Assembly: GCA_963921795.1 (NCBI GenBank)
Contig: OY997655.1
Coordinates: 8,778,322 to 8,842,321, forward strand
Source: Nannobrachium achirus
Taxonomy: Eukaryota; Chordata; Actinopteri; Myctophiformes; Myctophidae
Reading direction: 5' to 3'
Length of the DNA stretch: 64,000 nucleotides
Every line of letters begins with the position of its first letter. Position 1 is the first letter of the stretch. Positions 1 through 11,608 of this stretch are shown here, piece by piece. A program made the translations under genes and the position numbers. The notes below the pieces were generated by a model. That model was not told the DNA's origin. It searched no databases and worked only from the letters and a program-made list of their open reading frames with translations.

Positions 1-240
1 ACATTCCCTGCTCATTTCCCAATACAGATGTAAATTCTATACCCTAATAATGAATAGTTTAAGTTAACCTGGCCTCCTATTTTGGGCATTATTAGGTGAC
101 ATTTTTAAAGAACTTTCCTGCAGTTGGACCTCAAAGTTCATCACAACGTATTAAATAGCTGCCACAGCAGCAGGTGTATCCAGAGATGGAAGAGTTGCTG
201 AATGTTTTAGTTCAGAACAGACTGCCATCAAACCCAATAG

Positions 241-589
241 CAGGGGTCAGCAACCTTCTTTGAAATGAAGTGCCATGTTTGTATTTTCTAGATAATCAGT
301 GTGCCATGTCAACATGCACCCCATCCACAATGCCCACATATTTTGATTGTCAGGAGATTGTTATAACGATCATTAGACTCTCCCTGACTCCCTCCCCAGT
401 CAAAGTTCAGAGTTTTAATGAATGTAGAATTATGTGCAAGGATCTAATTTGCTGCAAATTAGGTGACTTAATTGACAATGTTTAAAACTATATTTTGATT
501 TTAAAATAAATATCCTCTCTCACACACTTCTACCAGTGTGCCAGTGATCACCCGCCCCTGTGCCAATGTTGGCATAAGGGTTGTTAAGT
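241..589 (+). mobile_element. hAT-like MITE fragment
   Basis: It begins with a hAT-style terminus CAGGGGTCAGCAACC and runs to a CCAATGTTGGCA-type end. A reversed relative lies at 38768-38935 and a partner half at 39830-40015, which shows it is a dispersed family. No coding content and no clean target duplication were seen, so family placement rests on the terminus only. Confidence 0.5.
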
Positions 590-807
590 ATGACATCATT
601 TTGTAGGCAGAGGAGAATTTCTGCCCCCAGTTTCCGTGAATCTTTTTACTATTTTTACTATTTACACATTTTTCTTCTCTTTGTTGTTGAAAGGAAAGTG
701 TTAGAATTATACTTTAGTCGTTATTTTTGTCTCGGATCTGTTGAAAATAGCGAGGGACAGAAAATGCTCTGGGGGCAGATTCTCCTCTGCCTACAAAATG
801 ATGTCAC
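590..807. mobile_element. Foldback MITE with about 40-bp inverted ends
   Basis: The left end (ATGACATCATTTTGTAGGCA and on into a GAGGAGAAT tract) is repeated in inverted orientation at about 768-807. The two arms match over roughly 40 bases around a 140-base centre. No target duplication could be fixed. The superfamily is unknown. Confidence 0.7.
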
Positions 808-1008
808 GGCTTAAAAGCCCTATGACATTTTACATGACGATTAACTGTCACTCAAATAATTGCGATTAACGATTTAATTGTCGTTGACAATTACATTTCT
901 GTTTGGCTTTTAGGCTTTGAAGTTGCACATGGTAGATATGACACACAACCTAAATATACAAAGAAATTACTGACATATTTGACAACTTTAGTCTTAAAAA
1001 AGAACATT

Positions 1009-1079
1009 GAAATAGCCGATCTACAAGCTCACAATGCGTCGCGATGCGACGCGTTGTGAGCTTGTAGATCTGCTATTTC
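1009..1079. repeat. Hairpin cassette copy, stand-alone
   Basis: A near-perfect palindrome of about 71 bases with arms reading GAAATAGC(C/A)GATCTACAAG and GCTCACAA, and a centre GCGTCGCGATGCGACGC. It is a full member of the dispersed hairpin family described in the findings. Flanks are a degenerate ATTATCGTGATT-type repeat (about 830-1190), not a recognised TIR element. Confidence 0.9.
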
Positions 1080-1201
1080 CACTTTTTTTTCGTTTAAAAA
1101 GATATATATGAACATTTTTCAACATGGAAACGATTATGACGATTATGAAAAATAATCACGATAATGTCAAATAATCACGACAAACTGGAACCGTGGGAAG
1201 C

Positions 1202-4200
1202 GGTAGAGGAGCAGATGGGTATGACGGGGCCTTGGTCACAGGAGGAGACACAGCTGTAGAGGAGCAGACGGGTATGACGGGGCCTTGGTCACAGGAGGAG
1301 ACACAGCTGTAGAGGAGCAGATGGGTATGACGGGGCCTTGGTCACAGGAGGAGACACAGCTGTAGAGGAGCAGACGGGTATGACAGGGCCTTGGTCACAG
1401 GAGGAGACACAGCTGTAGAGGAGCAGACGGGTATGACGGGGCCTTGGTCACAGGAGGAGACACAGCTGTAGAGGAGCAGACGGGTATGACGGGGCCTTGG
1501 TCACAGGAGGAGACACAGCTGTAGAGGAACAGACGGGTATGACGGGGCCTTGGTCACAGGAGGAGACACAGCTGTAGAGGAGCAGACGGGTATGACGGGG
1601 CCTTGGTCACAGGAGGAGACACAGCTGTAGAGGAGCAGACGGGTATGACGGGGCCTTGGTCACAGGAGGAGACACAGCTGTAGAGGAGCAGACGGGTATG
1701 ACGGGGCCTTGGTCACAGGAGGAGACACAGCTGTAGAGGAGCAGACGGGTATGACGGGGCCTTGGTCACAGGAGGAGACACAGCTGTAGAGGAGCAGACG
1801 GGTATGACGGGGCCTTGGTCACAGGAGGAGACACAGCTGTAGAGGAGCAGACGGGTATGACGGGGCCTTGGTCACAGGAGGAGACACAGCTGTAGAGGAG
1901 CAGACGGGTATGACGGGGCCTTGGTCACAGGAGGAGACACAGCTGTAGAGGAGCAGACGGGTATGACGGGGCCTTGGTCACAGGAGGAGACACAGCTGTA
2001 GAGGAGCAGACGGGTATGACGGGGCCTTGGTCACAGGAGGAGACACAGCTGTAGAGGAGCAGACGGGTATGACGGGGCCTTGGTCACAGGAGGAGACACA
2101 GCTGTAGAGGAGCAGACGGGTATGACGGGGCCTTGGTCACAGGAGGAGACACAGCTGTAGAGGAGCAGACGGGTATGACGGGGCCTTGGTCACAGGAGGA
2201 GACACAGCTCTAGAGGAGCAGACGGATATGACGGGGCCTTGGTCACAGGAGGAGACACAGCTGTAGAGGAGCAGACGGGTATGACGGGGGCCTTGGTCAC
2301 AGGAGGAGACACAGCTGTAGAGGAGCAGACGGGTATGACGGGGGCCTTGGTCACAGGAGGAGACACAGCTGTAGAGGAGCAGACGGGTATGACGGGGGCC
2401 TTGGTCACAGGAGGAGACACAGCTGTAGAGGAACAGACAGGTATGACGGGGCCTTGGTCACAGGAGGAGACACAGCTGTAGAGGAGCAGACGGGTATGAC
2501 GGGGCCTTGGTCACAGGAGGAGACACAGCTGTAGAGGAGCAGATGGGTATGACGGGGCCTTGGTCACAGGAGGAGACACAGCTGTAGAGGAGCAGACGGG
2601 TATGACAGGGCCTTGGTCACAGGAGGAGACACAGCTGTAGAGGAGCAGACGGGTATGACGGGGCCTTGGTCACAGGAGGAGACACAGCTGTAGAGGAGCA
2701 GACGGGTATGACGGGGCCTTGGTCACAGGAGGAGACACAGCTGTAGAGGAACAGACGGGTATGACGGGGCCTTGGTCACAGGAGGAGACACAGCTGTAGA
2801 GGAGCAGACGGGTATGACGGGGCCTTGGTCACAGGAGGAGACACAGCTGTAGAGGAGCAGACGGGTATGACGGGGCCTTGGTCACAGGAGGAGACACAGC
2901 TGTAGAGGAGCAGACGGGTATGACGGGGCCTTGGTCACAGGAGGAGACACAGCTGTAGAGGAGCAGACGGGTATGACGGGGCCTTGGTCACAGGAGGAGA
3001 CACAGCTGTAGAGGAGCAGACGGGTATGACGGGGCCTTGGTCACAGGAGGAGACACAGCTGTAGAGGAGCAGACGGGTATGACGGGGCCTTGGTCACAGG
3101 AGGAGACACAGCTGTAGAGGAGCAGACGGGTATGACGGGGCCTTGGTCACAGGAGGAGACACAGCTGTAGAGGAGCAGACGGGTATGACGGGGCCTTGGT
3201 CACAGGAGGAGACACAGCTGTAGAGGAGCAGACGGGTATGACGGGGCCTTGGTCACAGGAGGAGACACAGCTGTAGAGGAGCAGACGGGTATGACGGGGC
3301 CTTGGTCACAGGAGGAGACACAGCTGTAGAGGAGCAGACGGGTATGACGGGGCCTTGGTCACAGGAGGAGACACAGCTGTAGAGGAGCAGACGGGTATGA
3401 CGGGGCCTTGGTCACAGGAGGAGACACAGCTCTAGAGGAGCAGACGGATATGACGGGGCCTTGGTCACAGGAGGAGACACAGCTGTAGAGGAGCAGACGG
3501 GTATGACGGGGGCCTTGGTCACAGGAGGAGACACAGCTGTAGAGGAGCAGACGGGTATGACGGGGGCCTTGGTCACAGGAGGAGACACAGCTGTAGAGGA
3601 GCAGACGGGTATGACGGGGGCCTTGGTCACAGGAGGAGACACAGCTGTAGAGGAGCAGACGGGTATGACGGGGCCTTGGTCACAGGAGGAGACACAGCTG
3701 TAGAGGAGCAGACGGGTATGACGGGGCCTTGGTCACAGGAGGAGACACAGCTGTAGAGGAACAGACGGGTATGACGGGGCCTTGGTCACAGGAGGAGACA
3801 CAGCTGTAGAGGAGCAGACGGGTATGACGGGGGCCTTGGTCACAGGAGGAGACACAGCTGTAGAGGAGCAGACGGGTATGACGGGGCCTTGGTCACAGGA
3901 GGAGACACAGCTGTAGAGGAGCAGATGGGTATGACGGGGCCTTGGTCACAGGAGGAGACACAGCTGTAGAGGAGCAGACGGGTATGACGGGGCCTTGGTC
4001 ACAGGAGGAGACACAGCTGTAGAGGAGCAGACGGGTATGACGGGGCCTTGGTCACAGGAGGAGACACAGCTGTAGAGGAGCAGACAGGTATGACGGGGCC
4101 TTGGTCACAGGAGGAGACACAGCTGTAGAGGAGCAGACAGGTATGACGGGGCCTTGGTCACAGGAGGAGACACAGCTGTAGAGGAGCAGACAGGTATGAC

Positions 4201-6889
4201 GGGGCCTTGGTCACAGGAGGAGACACAGCTGTAGAGGAGCAGACAGGTATGACGGGGCCTTGGTCACAGGAGGAGACACAGCTGTAGAGGAGCAGACAGG
4301 TATGACGGGGCCTTGGTCACAGGAGGAGACACAGCTGTAGAGGAGCAGACGGGTATGACGGGGGCTTGGTCACAGGAGGAGACACAGCTGTAGAGGAGCA
4401 GACGGGTATGACGGGGCCTTGGTCACAGGAGGAGACACAGCTGTAGAGGAGCAGACGGGTATGACGGGGGCCTTGGTCACAGGAGGAGACACAGCTGTAG
4501 AGGAGCAGACAGGTATGACGGGGCCTTGGTCACAGGAGGAGACACAGCTGTAGAGGAGCAGACGGGTATGACGGGGCCTTGGTCACAGGAGGAGACACAG
4601 CTGTAGAGGAGCAGACGGGTATGACGGGGGCCTTGGTCACAGGAGGAGACACAGCTGTAGAGGAGCAGACGGGTATGACGGGGCCTTGGTCACAGGAGGA
4701 GACACAGCTGTAGAGGAACAGACTGGTATGACGGGGCCTTGGTCACAGGAGGAGACACAGCTGTAGAGGAGCAGACGGGTATGACGGGGCCTTGGTCACA
4801 GGAGGAGACACAGCTGTAGAGGAGCAGACGGGTATGACGGGGCCTTGGTCACAGGAGGAGACACAGCTGTAGAGGAGCAGACGGGTATGACGGGGCCTTG
4901 GTCACAGGAGGAGACACAGCTGTAGAGGAACAGATGGGTATGACGGGGGCCTTGGTCACAGGAGGAGACACAGCTGTAGAGGAGCAGACGGGTATGACGG
5001 GGCCTTGGTCACAGGAGGAGACACAGCTGTAGAGGAACAGACAGGTATGACGGGGCCTTGGTCACAGGAGGAGACACAGCTGTAGAGGAACAGACAGGTA
5101 TGACGGGGCCTTGGTCACAGGAGGAGACACAGCTGTAGAGGAGCAGACGGGTATGATGGGGGCCTTGGTCACAGGAGGAGACACAGCTGTAGAGGAACAG
5201 ACAGGTATGACGGGGCCTTGGTCACAGGAGGAGACACAGCTGTAGAGGAGCAGACGGGTATGACGGGGGCCTTGGTCACAGGAGGAGACACAGCTGTAGA
5301 GGAACAGACGGGTATGACGGGGCCTTGGTCACAGGAGGAGACACAGCTGTAGAGGAACAGACGGGTATGACGGGGCCTTGGTCACAGGAGGAGACACAGC
5401 TGTAGAGGAGCAGACGGGTATGACGGGGCCTTGGTCACAGGAGGAGACACAGCTGTAGAGGAGCAGACGGGTATGACGGGGCCTTGGTCACAGGAGGAGA
5501 CACAGCTGTAGAGGAGCAGACGGGTATGACGGGGCCTTGGTCACAGGAGGAGACACAGCTGTAGAGGAGCAGACGGGTATGACGGGGCCTTGGTCACAGG
5601 AGGAGACACAGCTGTAGAGGAGCAGACGGGTATGACGGGGCCTTGGTCACAGGAGGAGACACAGCTGTAGAGGAGCAGACGGGTATGACGGGGCCTTGGT
5701 CACAGGAGGAGACACAGCTGTAGAGGAGCAGACGGGTATGACGGGGCCTTGGTCACAGGAGGAGACACAGCTGTAGAGGAGCAGACGGGTATGACGGGGC
5801 CTTGGTCACAGGAGGAGACACAGCTGTAGAGGAGCAGACGGGTATGACGGGGCCTTGGTCACAGGAGGAGACACAGCTGTAGAGGAGCAGACGGGTATGA
5901 CGGGGCCTTGGTCACAGGAGGAGACACAGCTGTAGAGGAGCAGACGGGTATGACGGGGGCTTGGTCACAGGAGGAGACACAGCTGTAGAGGAGCAGACGG
6001 GTATGACGGGGCCTTGGTCACAGGAGGAGACACAGCTGTAGAGGAGCAGACGGGTATGACGGGGCCTTGGTCACAGGAGGAGACACAGCTGTAGAGGAGC
6101 AGACGGGTATGACGGGGCCTTGGTCACAGGAGGAGACACAGCTGTAGAGGAGCAGATGGGTATGACGGGGCCTTGGTCACAGGAGGAGACACAGCTGTAG
6201 AGGAGCAGACGGGTATGACGGGGCCTTGGTCACAGGAGGAGACACAGCTGTAGAGGAACAGATGGGTATGACGGGGGCCTTGGTCACAGGAGGAGACACA
6301 GCTGTAGAGGAACAGATGGGTATGACGGGGGCCTTGGTCACAGGAGGAGACACAGCTGTAGAGGAGCAGATGGGTATGACGGGGCCTTGGTCACAGGAGG
6401 AGACACAGCTGTAGAGGAGCAGACGGGTATGACGGGGCCTTGGTCACAGGAGGAGACACAGCTGTAGAGGAGCAGACGGGTATGACGGGGCCTTGGTCAC
6501 AGGAGGAGACACAGCTGTAGAGGAGCAGACGGGTATGACGGGGCCTTGGTCACAGGAGGAGACACAGCTGTAGAGGAGCAGACGGGTATGACGGGGGCCT
6601 TGGTCACAGGAGGAGACACAGCTGTAGAGGAGCAGACGGGTATGACGGGGCCTTGGTCACAGGAGGAGACACAGCTGTAGAGGAGCAGACGGGTATGACG
6701 GGGCCTTGGTCACAGGAGGAGACACAGCTGTAGAGGAGCAGACGGGTATGACGGGGCCTTGGTCACAGGAGGAGACACAGCTGTAGAGGAGCAGACGGGT
6801 ATGACGGGGCCTTGGTCACAGGAGGAGACACAGCTGTAGAGGAGCAGACGGGTATGACGGGGGCTTGGTCACAGGAGGAGACACAGCTG
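1202..6889. repeat. 53-bp minisatellite, about 107 units
   Basis: Tandem units of 53 bp (occasionally 54 bp when a G run gains a base) containing CAGCTGTAGAGGAGCAGACG and CCTTGGTCACAGGAGGAG. Units differ at few positions (AGCAG/AACAG, ACGGG/ATGGG/ACAGG). Variant patterns recur at an offset of 1222 bp (for example at 1319 and 2541, 1382 and 2604, 2239 and 3461), so a block of 23 units was duplicated recently. Short open frames here arise only where 54-bp units follow one another and are not genes. Confidence 0.97.
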
Positions 6890-6902
6890 GGAGTGTGCAG
6901 AG

Positions 6903-7195
6903 AACAATGGGGGGGTGACAGGTGGAACATGGGGGCTGAGTGGGCCATATACCTGGGAGAGGGAGGGGGACCAGAACATGGGGGGTGACAGGTGGAACAT
7001 AGGGCTGTGTGGGCCGTATACCTGGGAGAGGGAGGGGGACCAGAACATGGGGGGTGACAGGTGGAACATGGGGGCTGAGTGGGCCGTATACCTGGGAGAG
7101 GGAGGGGTACCAGAACATGGGGGGTGACAGGTGGAACATGGGGGCTGAGTGGGCCGTATACCTGGGAGAGGGAGGGGTACCAGAACATGACACAA
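6903..7195. repeat. 69-70-bp minisatellite, about 4 units
   Basis: Four units each contain GGTGACAGGTGGAACATGG and ATACCTGGGAGAGGGAGG, starting near 6912, 6982, 7051 and 7121. The array follows directly on the 53-bp array but is unrelated in sequence. Overlapping reading frames on both strands are by-products of the repeat. Confidence 0.93.
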
Positions 7196-7261
7196 TGCAA
7201 ACACAAAGGGACACTCAAATGTCCCAAACATATTAGTCAGTTTAATAAATCTAACTGAAAT

Positions 7262-7290
7262 AACTCATGAGCTTCTAGATCTGCTATTTG
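7262..7290. repeat. Half hairpin-cassette remnant
   Basis: One arm only of the hairpin family is present (ATGAGCTTCTAGATCTGC followed by TATTTG). The other arm is missing. Confidence 0.6.
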
Positions 7291-7455
7291 TGGTTAAATG
7301 TCTGGGGATTGAAAAAAGGTTCACATCTGGGGAGATTTCAGCTATTGTATAAGAAAGGGGTTCCAAGGGGGGGAAAAAAGCACTGGTTTGGTCAATGTGT
7401 GCCAACATCAGATTGTGCCTGAAGCATAGCATTGACCACTTAAACCCCCATACAC

Positions 7456-8034
7456 CAGGGGTTTTCAAAGTGGGTGACGGGGCACCCTGGGGTGCCGTGA
7501 CGTCAGTCCAGGGGTGCTGCGAGATAATTTGATAATATTTGGAATTTATTTGGACACTTGCAAAAATATTTACTATCATTTTAAACTTGAAGTACAAAGT
7601 TATTTTCAGTCAGTTCTAACCAAAATGTTATCTCAACGTTTTCCTCGCAACATAATCACAAAAATATCGTCACTGTCGGGCAGAAAACTTGTATTTCCAA
7701 GTTTCAAATGCGTACGTCTTTTGGTAAAGCAAAGCCCTGCTTCATCATACAAGACTGTCACACAAAACTAATGAAAACAGCTGATCTACAAGCACACAAC
7801 ACCTCGCATCGTGAGGCGTTGTGTGCTTGTAGATCTGCTGTTTTCACTAGTTTAGTAAATGTTTTAGATGATGAATACAAAACGAACGGTTTTGGACATA
7901 ACAAGGTTTCCATCCGACAACGACGATATGCTATACATATAAGGTGCTGGGAGTGAAAATTATAATGTAGGGGTGCCTCGGATTAAAAGGATATTTATGG
8001 GGTGCCCTGAGACAAAAATGTTTGGGAACCCCTG
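7456..8034. mobile_element. hAT MITE with exact 8-bp target duplication
   Basis: Termini are CAGGGGTTTTCAAAGTGGG and TTTGGGAACCCCTG. The 8 bases before (7448-7455) and after (8035-8042) are both CCATACAC, the duplication length of the hAT superfamily. An internal pair of inverted repeats (GTCGGGCAGAAAACTTGTAT near 7676 and GGTTTCCATCCGACAACGAC near 7904) surrounds a central hairpin cassette. No transposase is encoded, so it is non-autonomous. Other copies lie at 26532-27654 and 37260-37577. Confidence 0.95.
7773..7845. repeat. Hairpin cassette inside hAT MITE
   Basis: A 73-base palindrome. Relative to the common form it carries AAACAG instead of AAATAG and AAGCACAC instead of AAGCTCAC, with the matching complementary changes in the opposite arm. 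Confidence 0.92.
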
Positions 8035-8042
8035 CCATACAC

Positions 8043-8670
8043 TGCAACCATGTTGCAGACATTTCACACATGTCAGAAATGCCAGCATCCCGTTAACTTC
8101 CTGTCTATAGGAGTGAAGGGCTGTATCGAACTTCCTTGTTTTTCAAAGCATCTGGGCCCAAAGCGTATATAATGAAAGCCACTGTCGTATCATAGAGTTG
8201 TGTTTAAAAACACAAGTTCCAGATTGCTGCGTTAAGTTCTGTGGCTTTGCCGTTGCCGAGATTGTTTTGCTGTGATTGGCACTTTTGTTGAACGTGTTCG
8301 ACGTGAGTCTGGTGAATGTACTCTGGTCGTCATTAAAGTGAGAATATGTGCTTTCTGAAAGAGACGTTTTGATAGCTTTCTCTGTTTATTAAATGAGTCT
8401 ACGGGCAGAAGTGAAGAGCAGCGCTTCGTTAGTTTCTATCGAACTGTTTTCCCCGTCGTTGCAGACTCTCTCAGACACTTCATGTTTTTGGGCTTTGCTT
8501 GTACGAGTGTGTCATTCTCCTCCTCAATGGATTCATCAATTCAGCGTTTGTGCAGAAATAACAGCTTGTTATCTCTGTCTGAGACGCTGCCTCGCCGTTC
8601 ACTGTGTGCTGCCTGTCGGGTTGGTTTCTGAAATTGGCTGAAGGTGAAGCCGTAATAGTCTTTAAACCCC
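8043..8670. other. No recognised feature
   Basis: Short frames only, with no domain I recognise and no clear repeat structure. It may be unique or strongly decayed sequence. Confidence 0.5.
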
Positions 8671-8980
8671 AGTGGTTCTTAAGCAGTGGTCCACGGACCG
8701 CTAGTGGCCCGTGGCGTGATTACAACTCTTTTGTGCCAAGTTTTATTAAAGAGGCAGTGCCATAGTTTTGTACTTTTTCTGGTTTTCATGTGTCTATGAG
8801 GTTGACAGTACTTCATTAGACCCTCTGGCGTGGTTGTTATGAGCAATTATGTATTCCCTTTGTATTTGGGGTTTCTTCCTGGAGGCTGACACATGCCAAT
8901 CCAACAAACACAGATAAAATGACATCATATAATCATTCCCTCCCCGCTAAGGCGCTCATTTGTATCGCCCGATAATTAGT
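8671..8980. mobile_element. hAT end fragment and truncated TTAA MITE
   Basis: A CAGTGGTTCTTAAGCAGTGG terminus begins near 8671. From 8746 the sequence TTAAAGAGGCAGTGCCATAG starts a copy of the TTAA family seen whole at 35295-35746. The match fades after about 8975, so this copy lacks its far end. Confidence 0.65.
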
Positions 8981-9060
8981 TTTCTTGTTCACATCTGTCC
9001 TTCTTAATGGCAGCGATGTCTCCATAGAGTTTTGCCAATAATTGGCGTCCGTAAAAAGGC

Positions 9061-9400
9061 AAAAAGATCTGCTATTTTAGAAAAATCGTGAACATTTGTG
9101 CACGTCTTATATTGACCCGATGCTATAAAACTCATGTTTCTATCATCAGTGGTTCTCAAACCTTTTCATGTCTAGGACCCCAAACATTATTGGCCACAGA
9201 CCCCCAACTCAAAATAGGCCTATGTTGTTCCAGGGACCCCCCCAGAAGCAAAGATTTGAGTTACAAAGGTTTGCTTTGAAAAATGATATATTATGTAAAG
9301 ATTTGAATATATGAGTGCCGTGCTATGAGCTTGTATATCTGCTATTTTTTAATAGTTAAATCATAAAATGGTTCCAGGTCCAGGGTTAAAGAACCACTAA
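9061..9400. mobile_element. hAT MITE (CAGTGGTTCTCAAACC family) with half hairpins
   Basis: A half hairpin arm (AGATCTGCTATTTT) is at 9065-9078. At 9147 a hAT-type start CAGTGGTTCTCAAACC opens an element that seems to end near 9398 in AAAGAACCACTAA. It holds a further half arm (GAGCTTGTATATCTGC) at about 9327-9343. No matching target duplication was found. Confidence 0.65.
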
Positions 9401-9789
9401 ATCTTGACATGAGCCCTGGAGGAACGCAACAACTTTGAGGAGAGTTTCAAAGCTTATATAGAGCTCTCTTCAGGTTGGCCCTGCACTAATGATGACATCT
9501 GGAACATACAGTATACACCTCACCTCACCACCAATAGCTGTCTACGAACAGACAACACAAGCTGTGTGCTGTGAGCAGCTGGGTGGGGTCCGGGTGGTCC
9601 CTGGCAGGAGTCTTTGAACATAATCTGGTGGTCCAGACTTGAGAAAAGTATAAGGAACTGATCTGACCGCATAAACCGGAATGTTTGGAACTGGAGAACA
9701 TGCTTTAATACACCCAACCCCTCCCTTTCAATGTACAGGTGGTCTTCACATCATGATATAATCCCTGTGTCAGGGACAGGGTTACAGGG
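9401..9789. other. No recognised feature
   Basis: No open frame with recognisable homology and no clear repeat structure. Confidence 0.4.
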
Positions 9790-9850
9790 TTCTGTGATAA
9801 ACGTCCAGGGTGCCTCAGAATACTTACGTTTTACCACTTTTACCTAGTAA

Positions 9851-10348
9851 AACTAGTCTCGCGTGGCCAGACTGTTGACTCCGCGATTTGGAAATGCTCC
9901 CGTCATACAGTCTGGTGCATCGAAAGAAGAACGATGAGTACTGGTTAAAGCGGAAGTGAAGCCTCCTCGTCACTTCCGTTTCCGTCTCACATCGCACACA
10001 TTTATCATTATATAAATAAAAATCATATAATCATGTTTAGCTTGCTGCTTAGCAGAAATGACATTTTAAAATATATTTTCTTGAACGGTAATGCCCGTTT
10101 CCATTACTCGCCGTTCGGGAGCTGCTGTTCCAGACTCTATATAGCATTCAGAGATTGTGGAATAGTTGTCTGGCTACGCGAGACTAGCCTCGCAACAGCC
10201 AGACTCTCCCAGGGGAGAGTCTGGCCTTTTGATTGGAAATTGAGAAACCTATTTCTCATAAAGAGACTCTATGGGAGGAGTACCAGACCGAGAAAGGAAG
10301 CACATTGGTGATGACGTAACTCGGGATGGCTTGCGAGGCTAACGCGAG
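9851..10348. mobile_element. Inserted element with GTCTCGCG inverted termini
   Basis: Left end AGTCTCGCGTGGCCAGACTG and right end TTGCGAGGCTAACGCGAGAC. Within it, CTGGCTACGCGAGACTAG (10172) mirrors the left end, and AGCCTCGCAA (10188) mirrors the right, so it may be two nested or paired short elements. The uninterrupted relative at 17205-17420 acts as an empty site. The superfamily is not assigned. Confidence 0.75.
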
Positions 10349-10417
10349 ACCTGACCTACAGTTGCGCTGTACTTGGTGCAATCTTTTTCAGCCTACAGTG
10401 CAGCAAGTCTCTTAACC

Positions 10418-10475
10418 AAAAATAGCAGATCTACAAGCTCACAACGCGTTGTGAGCTTGTAGAATGGCTATTTTT
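10418..10475. repeat. Hairpin cassette, short centre
   Basis: A 58-base palindrome AAAAATAGCAGATCTACAAG... with almost no loop (AACGCGTT at the centre). One arm has AGAATGGC where the partner has GCAGATCT, a small asymmetry. Confidence 0.9.
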
Positions 10476-10520
10476 TGTGAATGTTCCCCCCAGAATAGGG
10501 ATGCTGATGGGGTTTAGATG

Positions 10521-11306
10521 GTTAAGCGCCAAGTATAAAAATGATTTGGCTCTGTTTTCATGGAAACCGATATCCTCTCAAGTCTCCCTTGTGACATACT
10601 GTATCCTAGGGGGAAAGATTTACATAGCCTATTTGACATACATATAAGGTACCATAAAGTAACAATATAATTCAGGGCTGCCATGGATGAAAACATTATA
10701 GAAGTTAACGGCAAATCGAGTGGCAAAGTGAGTTTAACATCGGTTAATGCAATCAGATAAGGATGTATGGGCTGTCAAGGACAGAAAGTATTTTTTGCCA
10801 CTCAGTAGGTGTTCCCGCATAACTTCCGGGTTAGATGATGATGTTGCACACATACCTTTTATTTACAGGTGTGTACTAGTATAGGGACTGTATTTTCAGA
10901 ATATTTGTTTGTTTTACTTCTTCTTGTATGAAAGATTCCTCATTTCCCTTGAAGCACAAGTTATTTGTTTTCATCCTCTTGTTGTCTCTGTTGTTTTAAG
11001 TTGTGCCCTCAATTTGTCAAGACTGCTTTTCACCGAGTCGGGATTTCTTTCACTACAAGAGTACAAGACAGACGTAGAATACAATAAAGACATCAAGTAG
11101 AATACAGACATCTAGTACAAGACAATACACACAATTTCACGCTCTTCGTCGAGGCTCCTTTCAAGATTAACATTCCAAATTGATGCTTGTTTTTAGTTTT
11201 TAGTTTTTTTTTTTTACAAACCTCACTCGCCTGTCACACCGAACAGGGACGTGCACAGAAAGTTAGCGAGGCAGGGGCTGAAATGTCTAAAGGGGCCTTT
11301 TGGTGG
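10521..11306. other. No recognised feature
   Basis: Short frames only. AT-rich, with no inverted ends or tandem structure that I can see. Confidence 0.45.
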
Positions 11307-11366
11307 AAAATAGCAGACCTCCAAGCTCACGACGTGTCGCAGTTGTGAGCTTGGAGGTCGGCTATC
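11307..11366. repeat. Hairpin cassette, CCTCCAAG variant
   Basis: The stem reads AGACCTCCAAGCTCACGAC against GTTGTGAGCTTGGAGGTC. Both arms differ from the common GATCTACAAG form at the same two paired positions. Confidence 0.88.
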
Positions 11367-11504
11367 GTCGGTGCTTGATACCACGTTGATCTACTGCGAG
11401 CATAATCAAGTCAGTACTGGAGATGTGGCGTAACGGCATGGATTTCTACACAGGGCAATTCTTTCAACATAAGGCCAGTTCACCTCCCAATGTATCAATG
11501 AATG

Positions 11505-11565
11505 GACCATTGTAAAGCGCTTTGAGCACTTGGAAAAGCGCCATGAAAATGCAATCCATTATGAC
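11505..11565 (+). mobile_element. SINE 3' tail fragment
   Basis: TTGTAAAGCGCTTTGAGCAC and GAAAAGCGCCATGAAAATGC match the 3' tail type of the tRNA-derived SINE at 23868-24245. The head is missing. Confidence 0.55.
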
Positions 11566-11608
11566 ATTTATGAAAAAGTTTGATGCAACACAATTGTATA
11601 CATTGTAA

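Larger units (their letters stand above)
9790..10520 (+). mobile_element. hAT-related repeat interrupted by another element
   Basis: The sequence GTCCAGGGTGCCTCAGAATA and, after an interruption, TGTACTTGGTGCAATCTTTT resume the order seen uninterrupted at 17205-17420. Comparison with that copy places the insertion between GTAAAAC and CTGACCTAC. A hairpin cassette follows at 10418-10475. Confidence 0.7.

Noticed and set aside
1202-6889. CRISPR-like array or repeat-protein gene
   Set aside because: Units are contiguous with no spacers, and the open frames exist only where 54-bp units cluster, on both strands at once. It is a minisatellite.
6763-7231. Overlapping open frames of 110-154 codons on the minus strand
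   Set aside because: All read through the 69-bp minisatellite in three frames at once; no domain.
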